The notes: generated by a model from the letters alone, not told the origin. DNA of 13,095 bases from an uncultured Bacilli bacterium (GCA_934097255.1 CAKONT010000011.1:1-13095), one strand, 5' to 3'; positions 1 through 6,488 are shown, numbered from the stretch's first letter. Numbers and translations are program-made.

Positions 1-734
1 ATCCAGATCCATGTGTTGAAGAAAATCTTGCCATGCTAAAAAAGAAAGTATTAGAGTGTGGTGCATCAGTTGGTATTTCTTTTGATGGCGATGGAGATAG
101 AATGGGTTTTGTTACTGAAAAAGGAAAATTTATCCCAACAGATCAATATATGATTATTATAATTAGAGATATAATTAACAAAGTAAAAAAGAAAGAATTT
201 TTATATGATGTTAAATGTTCTAAATCTCTTAGTGATGAAATCGAAAAACTAAATGGTAAAGGTATATGTTATAGAACTGGTAATTCATATACAAAGGCTA
301 AAGTACGAGAACTTGATTTACCATTTGGAGGAGAGTTATCTGGTCATGTTTATTTTAGAGATAGATGGTTAGGATTTGATTCGGGACTATATGCCGGAGC
401 AAGATTACTTGAAATATTATCAAATACTGGTAAAACGGTTGAAGAGTTGTTAGATGGTATAAATAAATATTATTCAACAGAAGAATTAAAATTTAAAAGT
501 TCAGATAATAAAAAGTTTTCAGTTATTGATAAAATAAAAGATTATGCTACAATAAATAATTATGAATATATTGATATAGATGGAATAAAAGTAGTTTTTA
601 ACGATTGTTGGGCTCTTGTTAGAGCTAGTAATACTGGTCCAAATATAACAGCAAGATTTGAAGCAAAAACTAAAGAAAGACTAGAAAAAATACAAAAGGA
701 ATTTATAGATTTAATTAATTTTTATAACAAATAA
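1..734 (+). CDS. Phosphomannomutase/phosphoglucomutase family protein, C-terminal part (5' end cut by window edge)
   Basis: Cytoplasmic alpha-D-phosphohexomutase, which interconverts hexose 1- and 6-phosphates for wall and glycan precursors. The frame is open from base 3 and begins PDPCVEENL, matching the conserved HPDPxxxENL stretch just before the metal-binding loop, so the ATG at 33 is internal and the true start lies upstream. About 243 residues are visible, roughly the last half of the family's usual length. The Mg-binding DGDGDR loop is at bases 84-101. The sugar-binding GELSGH motif lies near 330-350. The C-terminal phosphate-binding domain shows RASNTGPNITARFEA near the end. Domain 1 with the catalytic phosphoserine is outside the window. 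The gene ends in TAA and runs into a hairpin shared with mscL. Mannose versus glucose preference cannot be read from sequence. Confidence 0.93.
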   Translation, partial: PDPCVEENLAMLKKKVLECGASVGISFDGDGDRMGFVTEKGKFIPTDQYMIIIIRDIINKVKKKEFLYDVKCSKSLSDEIEKLNGKGICYRTGNSYTKAKVRELDLPFGGELSGHVYFRDRWLGFDSGLYAGARLLEILSNTGKTVEELLDGINKYYSTEELKFKSSDNKKFSVIDKIKDYATINNYEYIDIDGIKVVFNDCWALVRASNTGPNITARFEAKTKERLEKIQKEFIDLINFYNK

Positions 735-778
735 AAAAGCTTTATAAATTTCATAACGAATGTTATAAAACTTTTTTT
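733..778. terminator. Bidirectional terminator between the phosphohexomutase and mscL
   Basis: Arms 733-747 (AAAAAAGCTTTATAA) and 763-777 (TTATAAAACTTTTTT) pair over 14 of 15 positions, with one C-A mismatch and a 15-nt loop. The A-run on one side and T-run on the other give a U-tract on either strand. It overlaps the final A's of the upstream TAA stop and touches the mscL stop, so one hairpin can serve both facing genes. Confidence 0.8.
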
Positions 779-1157
779 ATTTTTTGTTTTTTAATAAATC
801 TCTTATTTCTTCAAGTAACTTAATGTCTTCTTTTATTTCTTTTTTTTGTTCTTCTTCTTTTTTCTTTAAAAACTTATTAAGTATTCTAATGAAAACGAAT
901 ATACAAAAAGCAATAATTAAAAAGTTAATAACATTTTGAATAAAATTGCCATAATTAATTGTTACATCTTTTACCTTGATTGTTAGTTTTGTAAAATCAA
1001 TTCCTCCTAAAATTATTCCAAAAATAGGCATTAATAAGTCATTTACAATTGATGTTATTATGTTTGAAAAAGCTCCGCCAATAATTACGCCAATAGCAAG
1101 ATCCATTACGTTACCTTTAGAAATGAAGCTTTTAAAATCTTTGAAAAACTTTTTCAT
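777..1157 (-). CDS. mscL: Large-conductance mechanosensitive channel MscL
   Basis: Homopentameric inner-membrane channel that opens under membrane tension and releases solutes on hypo-osmotic shock. The 126-residue length is typical. The N-terminal amphipathic helix ([29 protein letters not shown]) contains the conserved GNVxDLAxGVIIGxAF pore-helix signature, followed by TM1 at about 15-45, a short periplasmic-type loop, TM2 at about 70-93 and a charged, Lys/Glu-rich cytoplasmic helix ending [11 protein letters not shown]. The ATG at 1157 has a GAAAGGAA ribosome binding site (1165-1172) 7 nt upstream. It is monocistronic, divergent from the glucosaminidase-like gene and convergent with the phosphohexomutase. 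Both neighbours are envelope genes, but nothing in the sequence links their function directly. Confidence 0.96.
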   Translation of the reverse strand: MKKFFKDFKSFISKGNVMDLAIGVIIGGAFSNIITSIVNDLLMPIFGIILGGIDFTKLTIKVKDVTINYGNFIQNVINFLIIAFCIFVFIRILNKFLKKKEEEQKKEIKEDIKLLEEIRDLLKNKK

Positions 1158-1180
1158 AATCTTGTTCCTTTCACTTATTT

Positions 1181-1189
1181 ATTTTAGCA
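1181..1189 (-). promoter_or_regulatory. Extended -10 promoter of mscL
   Basis: The reverse strand reads TGCTAAAAT, an extended -10 (TGnTAAAAT) at 1181-1189, about 25 nt before the mscL start codon. The -35 region 17 bp further up (1204-1209) is poor on this strand and coincides with the -35 of the divergent gene. Confidence 0.5.
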
Positions 1190-1203
1190 CATCTTTTTAA
1201 AGT

Positions 1204-1232
1204 TTGTATATATTTTATTAATTTGGTATAAT
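1204..1232 (+). promoter_or_regulatory. Promoter of the glucosaminidase-like gene
   Basis: TTGTAT (1204-1209), a 17-bp spacer and TATAAT (1227-1232) preceded by TGG, so the -10 is extended (TGGTATAAT). The transcript would start near 1239, leaving a leader of about 20 nt with the GAGGTGG ribosome binding site at 1248-1254. Confidence 0.7.
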
Positions 1233-1259
1233 AATATAGATTAAATTGAGGTGGTATAA

Positions 1260-1901
1260 TTGCTTAAAAAAATAAAAAAAATTTTGATTACCATGATTTT
1301 TATATTATTTATTGTAATTAGTATCTGTTTATTGTTAAAATATTTTGATTTTCGAGATAAAAAAGAAATGGAATTACGTCAAAAAGAAATAAGTAAAGAT
1401 ACAATTTCCAAAATACCTGATGAATATAAGACTTTTTCGTTTAATGTAAAAAAAGAAGATGGTAGTTATGTTTTTCAGGAAGTAGTATATGACGGTTTAA
1501 CTTATGACGAACTCGTTTCTAAAATTAATCGTTCTTTAAATTCTACTCTTTCTTCAAAGGGAAATGTTTACGTAGATAATTGTTTAAAATATGGAATAGA
1601 TCCTTACTTGGCTGTTGCTATTTCTTTATATGAAACTGGGTGTAAATGGACTTGTAGTTATTTAACAAGAGAGTGTAATAACGTTGGAGGAATTAAAGGA
1701 TTTCCAGGATGTGATGGGGGATCATTTAAATATTATCCAACGATAGATGATGGTATTAAATCATTTATTGAATTGATATATGAGGGATATTATAGTATTG
1801 GTCTTACAAATGCTGAATTAATGGGATATAAATATGCAAATGGTAGTGAAACTTGGGCATCAAGAGTTAATGCGTATATAGATGAAATAAAAGCTAAATA
1901 A
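1260..1901 (+). CDS. Membrane-anchored glucosaminidase/lysozyme-fold domain protein
   Basis: Probable peptidoglycan hydrolase tethered to the outer membrane face. It is 213 residues from a TTG start, chosen because GAGGTGG (1248-1254) sits 5 nt upstream; the first ATG (codon 12) has no such site. Residues 8-27 form one TM anchor after a Lys-rich N-terminus. The domain at about 100-212 resembles the endo-beta-N-acetylglucosaminidase (LytG/FlgJ-like) group: LAVAISLYETG with candidate catalytic Glu125, then NNVGGIKG (140-147) matching the NNxxGIKG signature, and a YPTIDDGIKSF segment. Five cysteines fall in the exported part (108, 128, 132, 139, 151), crowding the active-site loop, which suggests disulfide bracing. 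Residues 45-95 are a charged linker of unknown role. Activity is inferred from motifs; specificity is unknown. Confidence 0.8.
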   Translation: MLKKIKKILITMIFILFIVISICLLLKYFDFRDKKEMELRQKEISKDTISKIPDEYKTFSFNVKKEDGSYVFQEVVYDGLTYDELVSKINRSLNSTLSSKGNVYVDNCLKYGIDPYLAVAISLYETGCKWTCSYLTRECNNVGGIKGFPGCDGGSFKYYPTIDDGIKSFIELIYEGYYSIGLTNAELMGYKYANGSETWASRVNAYIDEIKAK

Positions 1902-1922
1902 TTTTTATTATTTAGCTTTTTT
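1889..1922. terminator. Bidirectional terminator built from both genes' last codons
   Basis: A perfect 14-bp stem (1889-1902 with 1907-1920) and a TTTT loop. The left arm contains the last codons and TAA of the glucosaminidase-like gene. The right arm contains the last codons and TAA of the facing GT2 gene, so both proteins end in KAK. A-runs and T-runs flank the stem on both strands. Confidence 0.85.
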
Positions 1923-3113
1923 AATAACTTCATTTTCTTTATGCTCGATAGGTTCCCATTCTAATTTTCTATTTATCATTGCTTTTATAAAACATATAAC
2001 GAATAAAAAAATAAATATTGGATTGAAGAAAATTGCTTTTATTTTATCTCTAGTATTGATATTAAAATATTTTTTTTCTTTTTGTATTATAAAAATAGTA
2101 ACGATTGAAATAGAAAAATAAACTAATAAAATAGTAATAATAGCGATTGAAAAAGTATAAATATATAATTTATCTTGTAATATTAAAAAGTATATTGATT
2201 CGAAAATGTTAGAAAAAATAAAAATTGTTATTCCAGAAATGATTAAAATATATGGTAAAATTCCTAACATTTTTTGATAATCATCTTTTATATTTTTGAT
2301 ATTAGAATTTTGACAATCGAAAAATCCTTTTACCCATCTTGTTCTTTGCTTTATAGATTCTTTTATAGAAGTTGGTTGTTCGTCATAAAATATTGCATTT
2401 TCATTATAAAAAGTTGGTATTTTGTTAACGGACGCATATAATGTTAGTTCATAATCTTCAGTTAAAGAATAAAATGGAAATCCTTCTAAAGAATTTATAA
2501 TATCGCCACTAATGTAATACCCAGTACCGGATATTATGTTAGCATTTTTAGTTTTATTTATGTTTTTGTTTATTAAGTTATTTACAAACGAAAACATAAG
2601 ACCAGAACAAATACTACATGCGTTAGAAGCATTTTTAATATTTCTATATCCTGTTGCTATTTTATACCCTTTTTGATAACAATCAAGCATTGATTCTATA
2701 AAGTTTTCATCTAAAATATTGTCAGCATCAAAAATGAAATATAAATCGTATTTATCTTTTTTTAGTATAGTTTTTAATGCTTCATCTAGTGCATATCCTT
2801 TTGTTTTTTTGTTATCAATATTTTTTCTTACAATGACATTAGCTTTGTAATCTTTTGCAATTTGACAAGTTTTATCAAGTTTATCTTCAACGATTATATA
2901 CGTACTACTAAAATCTTTAACTTGAGTTTTTATACTATCCAATAAATTTTTAATTACTTTCGATTCATTTCTTGCTGGGATTAATATTGCAAAGTTACAA
3001 TTTTTTTTAGGAACTAATTTTCTTCTCTTTTTTTTATTTAAATTATATCCAATAAATAACAGACTTAATCCAATTAAAAAGGTTGTTAAACTTATTAGAT
3101 AAACAATTCTCAT
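1908..3113 (-). CDS. Membrane glycosyltransferase, GT2 family
   Basis: Transfers a sugar from a nucleotide sugar at the cytoplasmic face, probably building or exporting a surface polymer or glycolipid. It has 401 residues, with an N-terminal TM (about 3-23), a GT-A domain (about 40-265) and three C-terminal TMs (about 286-305, 318-343, 362-383). Motifs: ILIPARNE (44-51), VED (75-77), the metal-binding DAD at 129-131, TED at 218-220 (proposed base) and QRTRW at 256-260. This D-DxD-TED-QxxRW set is typical of processive GT2 enzymes such as cellulose, hyaluronan and PgaC-type synthases. The ATG at 3113 has only a weak AAGAG ribosome binding site and follows a long palindrome. An in-frame TAA just upstream excludes a longer N-terminus. 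The substrate is unknown. Confidence 0.88.
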   Translation of the reverse strand: MRIVYLISLTTFLIGLSLLFIGYNLNKKKRRKLVPKKNCNFAILIPARNESKVIKNLLDSIKTQVKDFSSTYIIVEDKLDKTCQIAKDYKANVIVRKNIDNKKTKGYALDEALKTILKKDKYDLYFIFDADNILDENFIESMLDCYQKGYKIATGYRNIKNASNACSICSGLMFSFVNNLINKNINKTKNANIISGTGYYISGDIINSLEGFPFYSLTEDYELTLYASVNKIPTFYNENAIFYDEQPTSIKESIKQRTRWVKGFFDCQNSNIKNIKDDYQKMLGILPYILIISGITIFIFSNIFESIYFLILQDKLYIYTFSIAIITILLVYFSISIVTIFIIQKEKKYFNINTRDKIKAIFFNPIFIFLFVICFIKAMINRKLEWEPIEHKENEVIKKAK

Positions 3114-3156
3114 TTTTCTCTTGTATAATTAATCTATGAAAATATTTTATTTTCAT
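3043..3156 (-). CDS. Possible 37-codon upstream reading frame overlapping the GT2 start
   Basis: On the reverse strand an ATG inside the palindrome (3156-3154) has GAAAGGA 12 nt upstream, a better Shine-Dalgarno match than that of the GT2 gene. The frame runs MKIKYFHRLIIQEKNENC and onward for 37 codons. It passes through the GT2 start in another frame and stops at TAA (3045-3043). The peptide resembles nothing I recognise. It could be a leader that regulates the GT2 gene, or chance in AT-rich DNA. Confidence 0.25.
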   Translation of the reverse strand: MKIKYFHRLIIQEKNENCLSNKFNNLFNWIKSVIYWI

Positions 3157-3166
3157 AGATTAATTA
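3126..3166. repeat. 18-bp perfect palindrome in the GT2 gene leader
   Basis: TAATTAATCTATGAAAAT (3126-3143) and its exact reverse complement (3149-3166) flank a 5-nt ATTTT loop. No U-tract follows on either strand, so an intrinsic terminator is unlikely. On the reverse strand it ends about 12 nt before the GT2 start codon and contains an ATG (3156-3154) preceded by GAAAGGA (3169-3175). Candidate operator or RNA hairpin controlling GT2 translation. Confidence 0.7.
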
Positions 3167-3237
3167 AATCCTTTCTATATATTCTTATTTTATTTTAGTA
3201 TAATTAGTATATCATGTATGACCTTAAATATAAATAA

Positions 3238-3600
3238 TTATATTTCAGGATTTTCAAAATTTGCTAAAGATTTAGACACTTTTAAAGAATATATACCTAT
3301 AATTGCTAACAAAACAGTTATTAAACTTACAAGTAATTGAATTTCATAAGATTTTAATATTTTCTTTTCTTTTTTAGCAAGTTCATATAATTTATAACTG
3401 GTATAAAGAAATATTATTGTGATAATTAAAATAATATATCTATTTGTTAAATTTGTTTTAAAAGTATCCTGATTTTTATTATATTTAATATTATTTTTTT
3501 CTATTTCAGTTAAATATATTGAAACTATAATAGTTAAAATAAAGAAAAATGACGCAATTTGTTGGATAGTTAACAGGTTAGTTTTACTATTTTCATTCAT
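3238..3600 (-). CDS. Small three-TM membrane protein of unknown function
   Basis: I do not recognise the family. From the ATG at 3600 it is 120 residues, with hydrophobic segments at about 11-30, 54-73 and 87-106 separated by charged, Asn/Lys-rich loops (TEIEKNNIKYNKNQD and ELAKKEKKILK). The frame can be extended to a GTG at 3639, but that codon lies inside the CIRCE operator of the divergent hsp20 gene and has no ribosome binding site, so I prefer the internal ATG. The ATG also lacks a clear ribosome binding site and directly abuts a TATAAT (3601-3606 on this strand), so the start stays uncertain. Divergence from hsp20 across the operator makes heat-shock co-regulation possible but unproven. 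No terminator with a U-tract follows. Confidence 0.6.
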   Translation of the reverse strand: MNENSKTNLLTIQQIASFFFILTIIVSIYLTEIEKNNIKYNKNQDTFKTNLTNRYIILIITIIFLYTSYKLYELAKKEKKILKSYEIQLLVSLITVLLAIIGIYSLKVSKSLANFENPEI

Positions 3601-3632
3601 ATTATAAATGTATGAAAATAAATAAAAAATAA

Positions 3633-3659
3633 TTAGCACTTTATATTGACAAGCGCTAA
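3633..3659. promoter_or_regulatory. CIRCE element (HrcA operator) at hsp20
   Basis: TTAGCACTT (3633-3641), a 9-nt spacer and AAGCGCTAA (3651-3659). The established CIRCE consensus is TTAGCACTC-N9-GAGTGCTAA; 15 of 18 arm positions match and the N9 spacing is exact. The two arms pair with a single mismatch. The operator covers the hsp20 -35 box, as expected for HrcA repression released on heat shock. hrcA itself is not in the window. Confidence 0.9.
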
Positions 3660-3673
3660 AATGGTGCTATAAT
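3646..3673 (+). promoter_or_regulatory. hsp20 promoter
   Basis: Consensus TTGACA (3646-3651), a 16-bp spacer and consensus TATAAT (3668-3673). A strong sigma-A type promoter whose -35 lies inside the CIRCE element, consistent with tight repression and high output once released. Confidence 0.9.
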
Positions 3674-3697
3674 AATAATTGTTAGGAGGAATGAAAA

Positions 3698-4090
3698 ATG
3701 AATTTAGTACCTAGAAAATTCTTTTTAGATGATTTATTTGATGACTTTGTACCGGAGGTAAGTCGTACAAACAATATGAAATGTGATATTTATGAAAAAG
3801 ATGGAAATTATGTTGTTGAAATGGACATTCCAGGTTTTTCAAAAGATGACATTGATATCAATGTTGAAAAAGGATATCTTACAATTACAGCTTCAAAAGA
3901 AAATGAAACAAATGATGAAGGTAAAAACTATATCAGAAGAGAAAGAAGCTATGGTAAGTTCCAAAGACAATTTTATATGGGAGATGTCAACGAAGATGAA
4001 ATCAATGCTGAATTTACAAATGGTATATTAAAAGTCATGGTTCCTAAAAAAGAAGAAGTTAATACTAAAAAGAAAATAGAAATAAAATAA
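3698..4090 (+). CDS. hsp20: Small heat-shock protein, Hsp20/alpha-crystallin family
   Basis: ATP-independent holdase that binds unfolding proteins in the cytoplasm and hands them to DnaK or ClpB. The 130-residue length is typical. A short N-terminal arm carries FFLDDLFDDF. The alpha-crystallin domain spans about 25-118, starting MKCDIYEKDGNYVVEMDIPGFSKDDI and ending with the AEFTNGILKVMVPK signature (104-117), equivalent to the family's AxxxNGVL motif. The C-terminal IEI (127-129) is the I-x-I anchor used for oligomer assembly. The ATG at 3698 follows AGGAGGA (3684-3690) by 7 nt. It is monocistronic, expressed from a consensus promoter under CIRCE and closed by a shared terminator. Confidence 0.96.
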   Translation: MNLVPRKFFLDDLFDDFVPEVSRTNNMKCDIYEKDGNYVVEMDIPGFSKDDIDINVEKGYLTITASKENETNDEGKNYIRRERSYGKFQRQFYMGDVNEDEINAEFTNGILKVMVPKKEEVNTKKKIEIK

Positions 4091-4122
4091 AAAAAATTGG
4101 ATTTTCAAGTCCAATTTTTTTT
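4089..4122. terminator. Bidirectional terminator between hsp20 and the ZnuA-like gene
   Basis: Arms AAAAAATTGGA (4091-4101) and TCCAATTTTTT (4110-4120) pair perfectly around an 8-nt loop and extend by two more A-T pairs. Flanking A- and T-runs give a U-tract on both strands. The stem overlaps the hsp20 stop on one side and the facing gene's stop on the other. Confidence 0.85.
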
Positions 4123-4981
4123 ATTTATAAGTTTCTTCTTTTAAAGCTTCAATATTTTTATGCATAATTGATAAATAGTCTTCGTTACTTTCTAAATCTT
4201 CTTCAGTAATTGTTTCAAGTAATTTAAAAGTTTTTTCTTTAGCACCGTAGTTATTTATTAATTCTTCTAAAGCAGTAGTGTTTGTTTCAAATTCATGAAC
4301 GAAGACATAGCTTACTTCATTATTTTTAAAAAGATTTTTAACCATTTCTAAATCATTTTCTTTTATTTGTCCATTTTCAGTTAAATTGATAACATTAAAT
4401 CCATATTTTCTTAAAAATAACAATGCTTCATCGTTAACAATTATTGTTTGATTAATAGAGTTATCAGCAGTTCTTTTAAATTCAGACTCTAATTCAGAAA
4501 TATCAACTTTTAAAGTTTCATAATTTTCATTAATTTCTCTTTTTAAATATTCATTATTTATATAAACATCAAGTTCATCTTTTATATTTTGTGCAATCAT
4601 AAGAATATTAGCTGGATTAGACCAAATATCATAAGTACTACTTGTTATTTCAAGTCCATAAGAAGCATCAATAATTTTTAGTTTCTTATTTTGATTTAGC
4701 ATATAAGTTGCATATTCTCTTTCACCAGATTCACTATTATAAATAAATAAGTCGTAATTTGCAAAATCATTTAACTGTTTATTAGTGAATTCTACTTCTT
4801 TTGTATTTGTGCCTCTTGCATAGATACTAGAAATATTTGAATGTTCTCCGTAAATACGATTTGATACATATTCAATTGGATATATGGTTGTTATAATATC
4901 AATATCGTCCATATCATTTACTTTAATACATCCTGTAAATAAAACTATCATTATCAGCAATAAAAACATCTTTTTTTTCAT
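4121..4981 (-). CDS. ZnuA/AdcA-like substrate-binding lipoprotein lacking the usual metal ligands
   Basis: Lipoprotein of the cluster A-I (Zn/Mn) ABC-transporter substrate-binding fold, 286 residues. The signal peptide ends in lipobox LFTGC with lipidated Cys18. The family layout is clear: TTIYPIEYVSNRIYG at 31-45, the loop normally GxDPHxYEPT now GTNTKEVEFT (57-66), the DPHxWLDP loop now TYDIWSNP (116-123), a long charged linking helix at about 145-172, then NDEALLFLRKYGF (183-195). The His ligands of the first three sites appear as Lys61, Asp118 and Asn/Asp183-184, so the usual zinc or manganese site is absent. The start overlaps the yidD stop (ATGA), implying translational coupling. No permease or ATPase gene is nearby. 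It may bind another ligand or act as a surface adhesin or scaffold. Confidence 0.82.
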   Translation of the reverse strand: MKKKMFLLLIMIVLFTGCIKVNDMDDIDIITTIYPIEYVSNRIYGEHSNISSIYARGTNTKEVEFTNKQLNDFANYDLFIYNSESGEREYATYMLNQNKKLKIIDASYGLEITSSTYDIWSNPANILMIAQNIKDELDVYINNEYLKREINENYETLKVDISELESEFKRTADNSINQTIIVNDEALLFLRKYGFNVINLTENGQIKENDLEMVKNLFKNNEVSYVFVHEFETNTTALEELINNYGAKEKTFKLLETITEEDLESNEDYLSIMHKNIEALKEETYK

Positions 4982-5202
4982 TTTTTTACCTCCTTTTTTA
5001 AAACTGGATCATATCCTCCTTTGTTAAGAGGATTGCATCTTAAAATTCTTTTAAAACTTAATATGCTGCCTTTAAAAAATCCATATTCTTCTAAAGCTTC
5101 TATTGCATAATTAGAGCAACTTGGTTCGAATCTGCAACAGTCGTGCCATGGACCAGGTATTTTTTGATATACTTTTATTAAGAATATAATAATATATTTC
5201 AT
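4978..5202 (-). CDS. yidD: Membrane protein insertion efficiency factor YidD
   Basis: Small membrane-associated protein (74 residues) that assists YidC in inserting inner-membrane proteins. The family signature is complete: an N-terminal amphipathic/hydrophobic stretch (IIIFLIKVYQKIPGP), then CCRFEPSCSNYAIEALEEYGFFKG and RCNPLNKGGYDPV with the conserved cysteines. The ATG at 5202 has AGGTGG 4 nt upstream. It usually sits in the rpmH-rnpA-yidC cluster. Here it is detached from that cluster and is the first gene of an operon with the ZnuA-like lipoprotein, overlapping it by ATGA at 4978-4981 (its own stop is TGA). Confidence 0.95.
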   Translation of the reverse strand: MKYIIIFLIKVYQKIPGPWHDCCRFEPSCSNYAIEALEEYGFFKGSILSFKRILRCNPLNKGGYDPVLKKEVKK

Positions 5203-5218
5203 TTATCCACCTGATAAT

Positions 5219-5247
5219 ATTTTACTATTAAAACACTATTTTATCAA
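5219..5247 (-). promoter_or_regulatory. Promoter of the yidD-lipoprotein operon
   Basis: The reverse strand reads TTGATA (5247-5242), a 17-bp spacer and TAAAAT (5224-5219). The ribosome binding site begins only a few bases after the predicted start, so the leader is short. I see no recognisable Zur or AdcR palindrome, which fits a lipoprotein that is not a zinc importer. Confidence 0.65.
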
Positions 5248-5300
5248 CTAAGAGTGTAATTTTTTTAAAAAGTATGATATATTTTAAGTGGTGATATTTT

Positions 5301-5972
5301 ATGAAAAACGTTAGTGAACTATTAGAAAAACTTGATGTAAAAACAGACAATATAAAATTATTCGAACAAGCATTTACACATACGTCATATGCTTATGAAA
5401 ATAATTTAAAATCTTATGAAACGTTGGAATTTTTAGGAGATGCCATTGTTGACTTATTAGTATCTGATTATCTTTTTAAAAGTAATTTATACAAAGAAGG
5501 AGAAATGACTAAAATAAGAGCTAGCTATGTGTGTGAAAATGCTTTGTATGAGTATGCAAATGATTTAGGTTTTGGTGACTATATAAAATTAGGCATTGGT
5601 GAAAAACATTCCGGTGGGGATAAAAAAAAGGCGATACTTTCTGACGTATTTGAGTCTTTTGTTGCTGCAATGTATTTGGATAAGGGATTTGAAAAAACAA
5701 AAGATTATATATTGAAAATAGTAGTTCCATATATTGAAAATAAAGATATTTTATTGTTTAGTGATTACAAATCTGCATTACAAGAAGCTGTTCAAACGAA
5801 TAAAAAATCTGTCGAATATGTATTACTAGATGAATCTGGTCCAGCACACAATAGATCTTTTAGAGTTGCTGTTTTAGTTGATGATATTGTTCTTGGTGAA
5901 GGTATCGGTAGTTCGAAAAAACAAGCAGAACAAGAAGCAGCAAAGAAAGCACTTAGTATTATGTCAAAATAA
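5301..5972 (+). CDS. rnc: Ribonuclease III
   Basis: Double-strand-specific endoribonuclease that processes rRNA precursors and structured mRNAs in the cytoplasm. The 223-residue length is normal. The endonuclease domain (about 5-145) contains the signature ETLEFLGDAIVDLLV with metal ligands Glu43 and Asp47, and DVFESF with Asp115 and Glu118. The dsRNA-binding domain (about 155-221) reads DYKSALQEAVQ to GIGSSKKQAEQEAAKKAL. The ATG at 5301 has AAGTGGTG 7 nt upstream. Only a weak -10-like TATATT (5278-5283) precedes it. The common smc-ftsY neighbours are absent; it stands alone, divergent from yidD and convergent with the CarD gene. Confidence 0.97.
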   Translation: MKNVSELLEKLDVKTDNIKLFEQAFTHTSYAYENNLKSYETLEFLGDAIVDLLVSDYLFKSNLYKEGEMTKIRASYVCENALYEYANDLGFGDYIKLGIGEKHSGGDKKKAILSDVFESFVAAMYLDKGFEKTKDYILKIVVPYIENKDILLFSDYKSALQEAVQTNKKSVEYVLLDESGPAHNRSFRVAVLVDDIVLGEGIGSSKKQAEQEAAKKALSIMSK

Positions 5973-6025
5973 AAAAGCTTATTACTCTTTGACAACGTAA
6001 GTATCAAAGTCATAAGCTTTTTTTT
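5971..6025. terminator. Bidirectional terminator overlapping the end of the CarD-family gene
   Basis: The outer stem AAAAAAGCTTAT (5971-5982) pairs perfectly with ATAAGCTTTTTT (6012-6023), and an inner stem CTTTGA (5987-5992) pairs with TCAAAG (6004-6009). The T-run 6018-6025 serves rnc; the A-run 5971-5976 gives a U-tract for the facing gene. The right arm lies within about the last 14 codons of that gene. Confidence 0.8.
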
Positions 6026-6488
6026 GTATGAATTCTTTTGTTTCTTCTATTGTTTTATTTAAAACAATAGAAAGTTCGTTATATAAATATTTTTCTGCCA
6101 ATTTAAAATATTTTTCATCACGACTAATAATCTTTTTCTTATTGTCTATTCTTTCTTTATTTTTAGTATAACTTGTTTTAATAATTTTTATTAAATCTTT
6201 ATGATTTAACGAGTTAAGTAAATTTTTGTATTCAGCTTCTAATAATTTGTCATTACAAGAAATTGTTTCAATTTTTGGTATACAGTTAATTAAATCAATT
6301 GCTTCGTCATATGTAATTAAGTTTCTTAGAAATCCCTGTTTATTAGAAATTGGAACTTCTATTTTTAAAGAATCATCATCTATTGGATATAAAATATAGT
6401 ATCCTTCGTTATTCCTATAATTATCTTTAATATCTTTTACTATACAAACATCTCTTTTATATACGACATAATCATTTATTTTATACAT
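5982..6488 (-). CDS. CarD/CdnL-family RNA polymerase-binding regulator
   Basis: Transcription factor of the CarD_CdnL_TRCF family, which contacts the RNA polymerase beta subunit and stabilises open promoter complexes, often at rRNA promoters. It has 168 residues. The N-terminal Tudor-like domain (about 1-60) starts YKINDYVVYKRDVCIVKDI, matching the family's GDxVVYPxxGVGxI, with YYILYPIDDDSLKIEVPI as its second half. The helical C-terminal domain (about 75-165) has RDEKYFKLAEKYLYNELSIVLN, matching the conserved AExxLxxELAxALxI helix. The ATG at 6488 follows AGGAGGG by 9 nt. It lies 72 nt downstream of def on the same strand with its own promoter candidate. The basic helix with KKK and RIDNKKK could touch DNA. 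Confidence 0.87.
   Translation of the reverse strand: MYKINDYVVYKRDVCIVKDIKDNYRNNEGYYILYPIDDDSLKIEVPISNKQGFLRNLITYDEAIDLINCIPKIETISCNDKLLEAEYKNLLNSLNHKDLIKIIKTSYTKNKERIDNKKKIISRDEKYFKLAEKYLYNELSIVLNKTIEETKEFIQKKAYDFDTYVVKE

Noticed and set aside
976..1200. Open frame on the forward strand across mscL, and similar frames inside hsp20, rnc, ftsW and comEA
   Set aside because: They lie opposite or out of frame with clearly identified genes and show no domain pattern or ribosome binding site.
3126..3166. The GT2 leader palindrome as an intrinsic terminator
   Set aside because: No T-run follows the stem on either strand, unlike all other terminators in the window.
3601..3639. Longer start (GTG at 3639) for the small membrane protein
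   Set aside because: The codon lies inside the CIRCE arm of hsp20, lacks a ribosome binding site, and the added residues are AT-rich filler; the ATG at 3600 is preferred, though its start is also weak.
4978..4980. TGA as a tryptophan codon (Mycoplasma-type code)
   Set aside because: TGA ends yidD exactly at its usual length within an ATGA overlap, and tryptophans throughout the window use TGG.
5232..5256. ACACT...AGTGT inverted arms around the yidD -35 as an operator
   Set aside because: Only 5-bp arms with a 14-nt or longer gap; likely chance in AT-rich DNA and unlike known Zur or AdcR sites.
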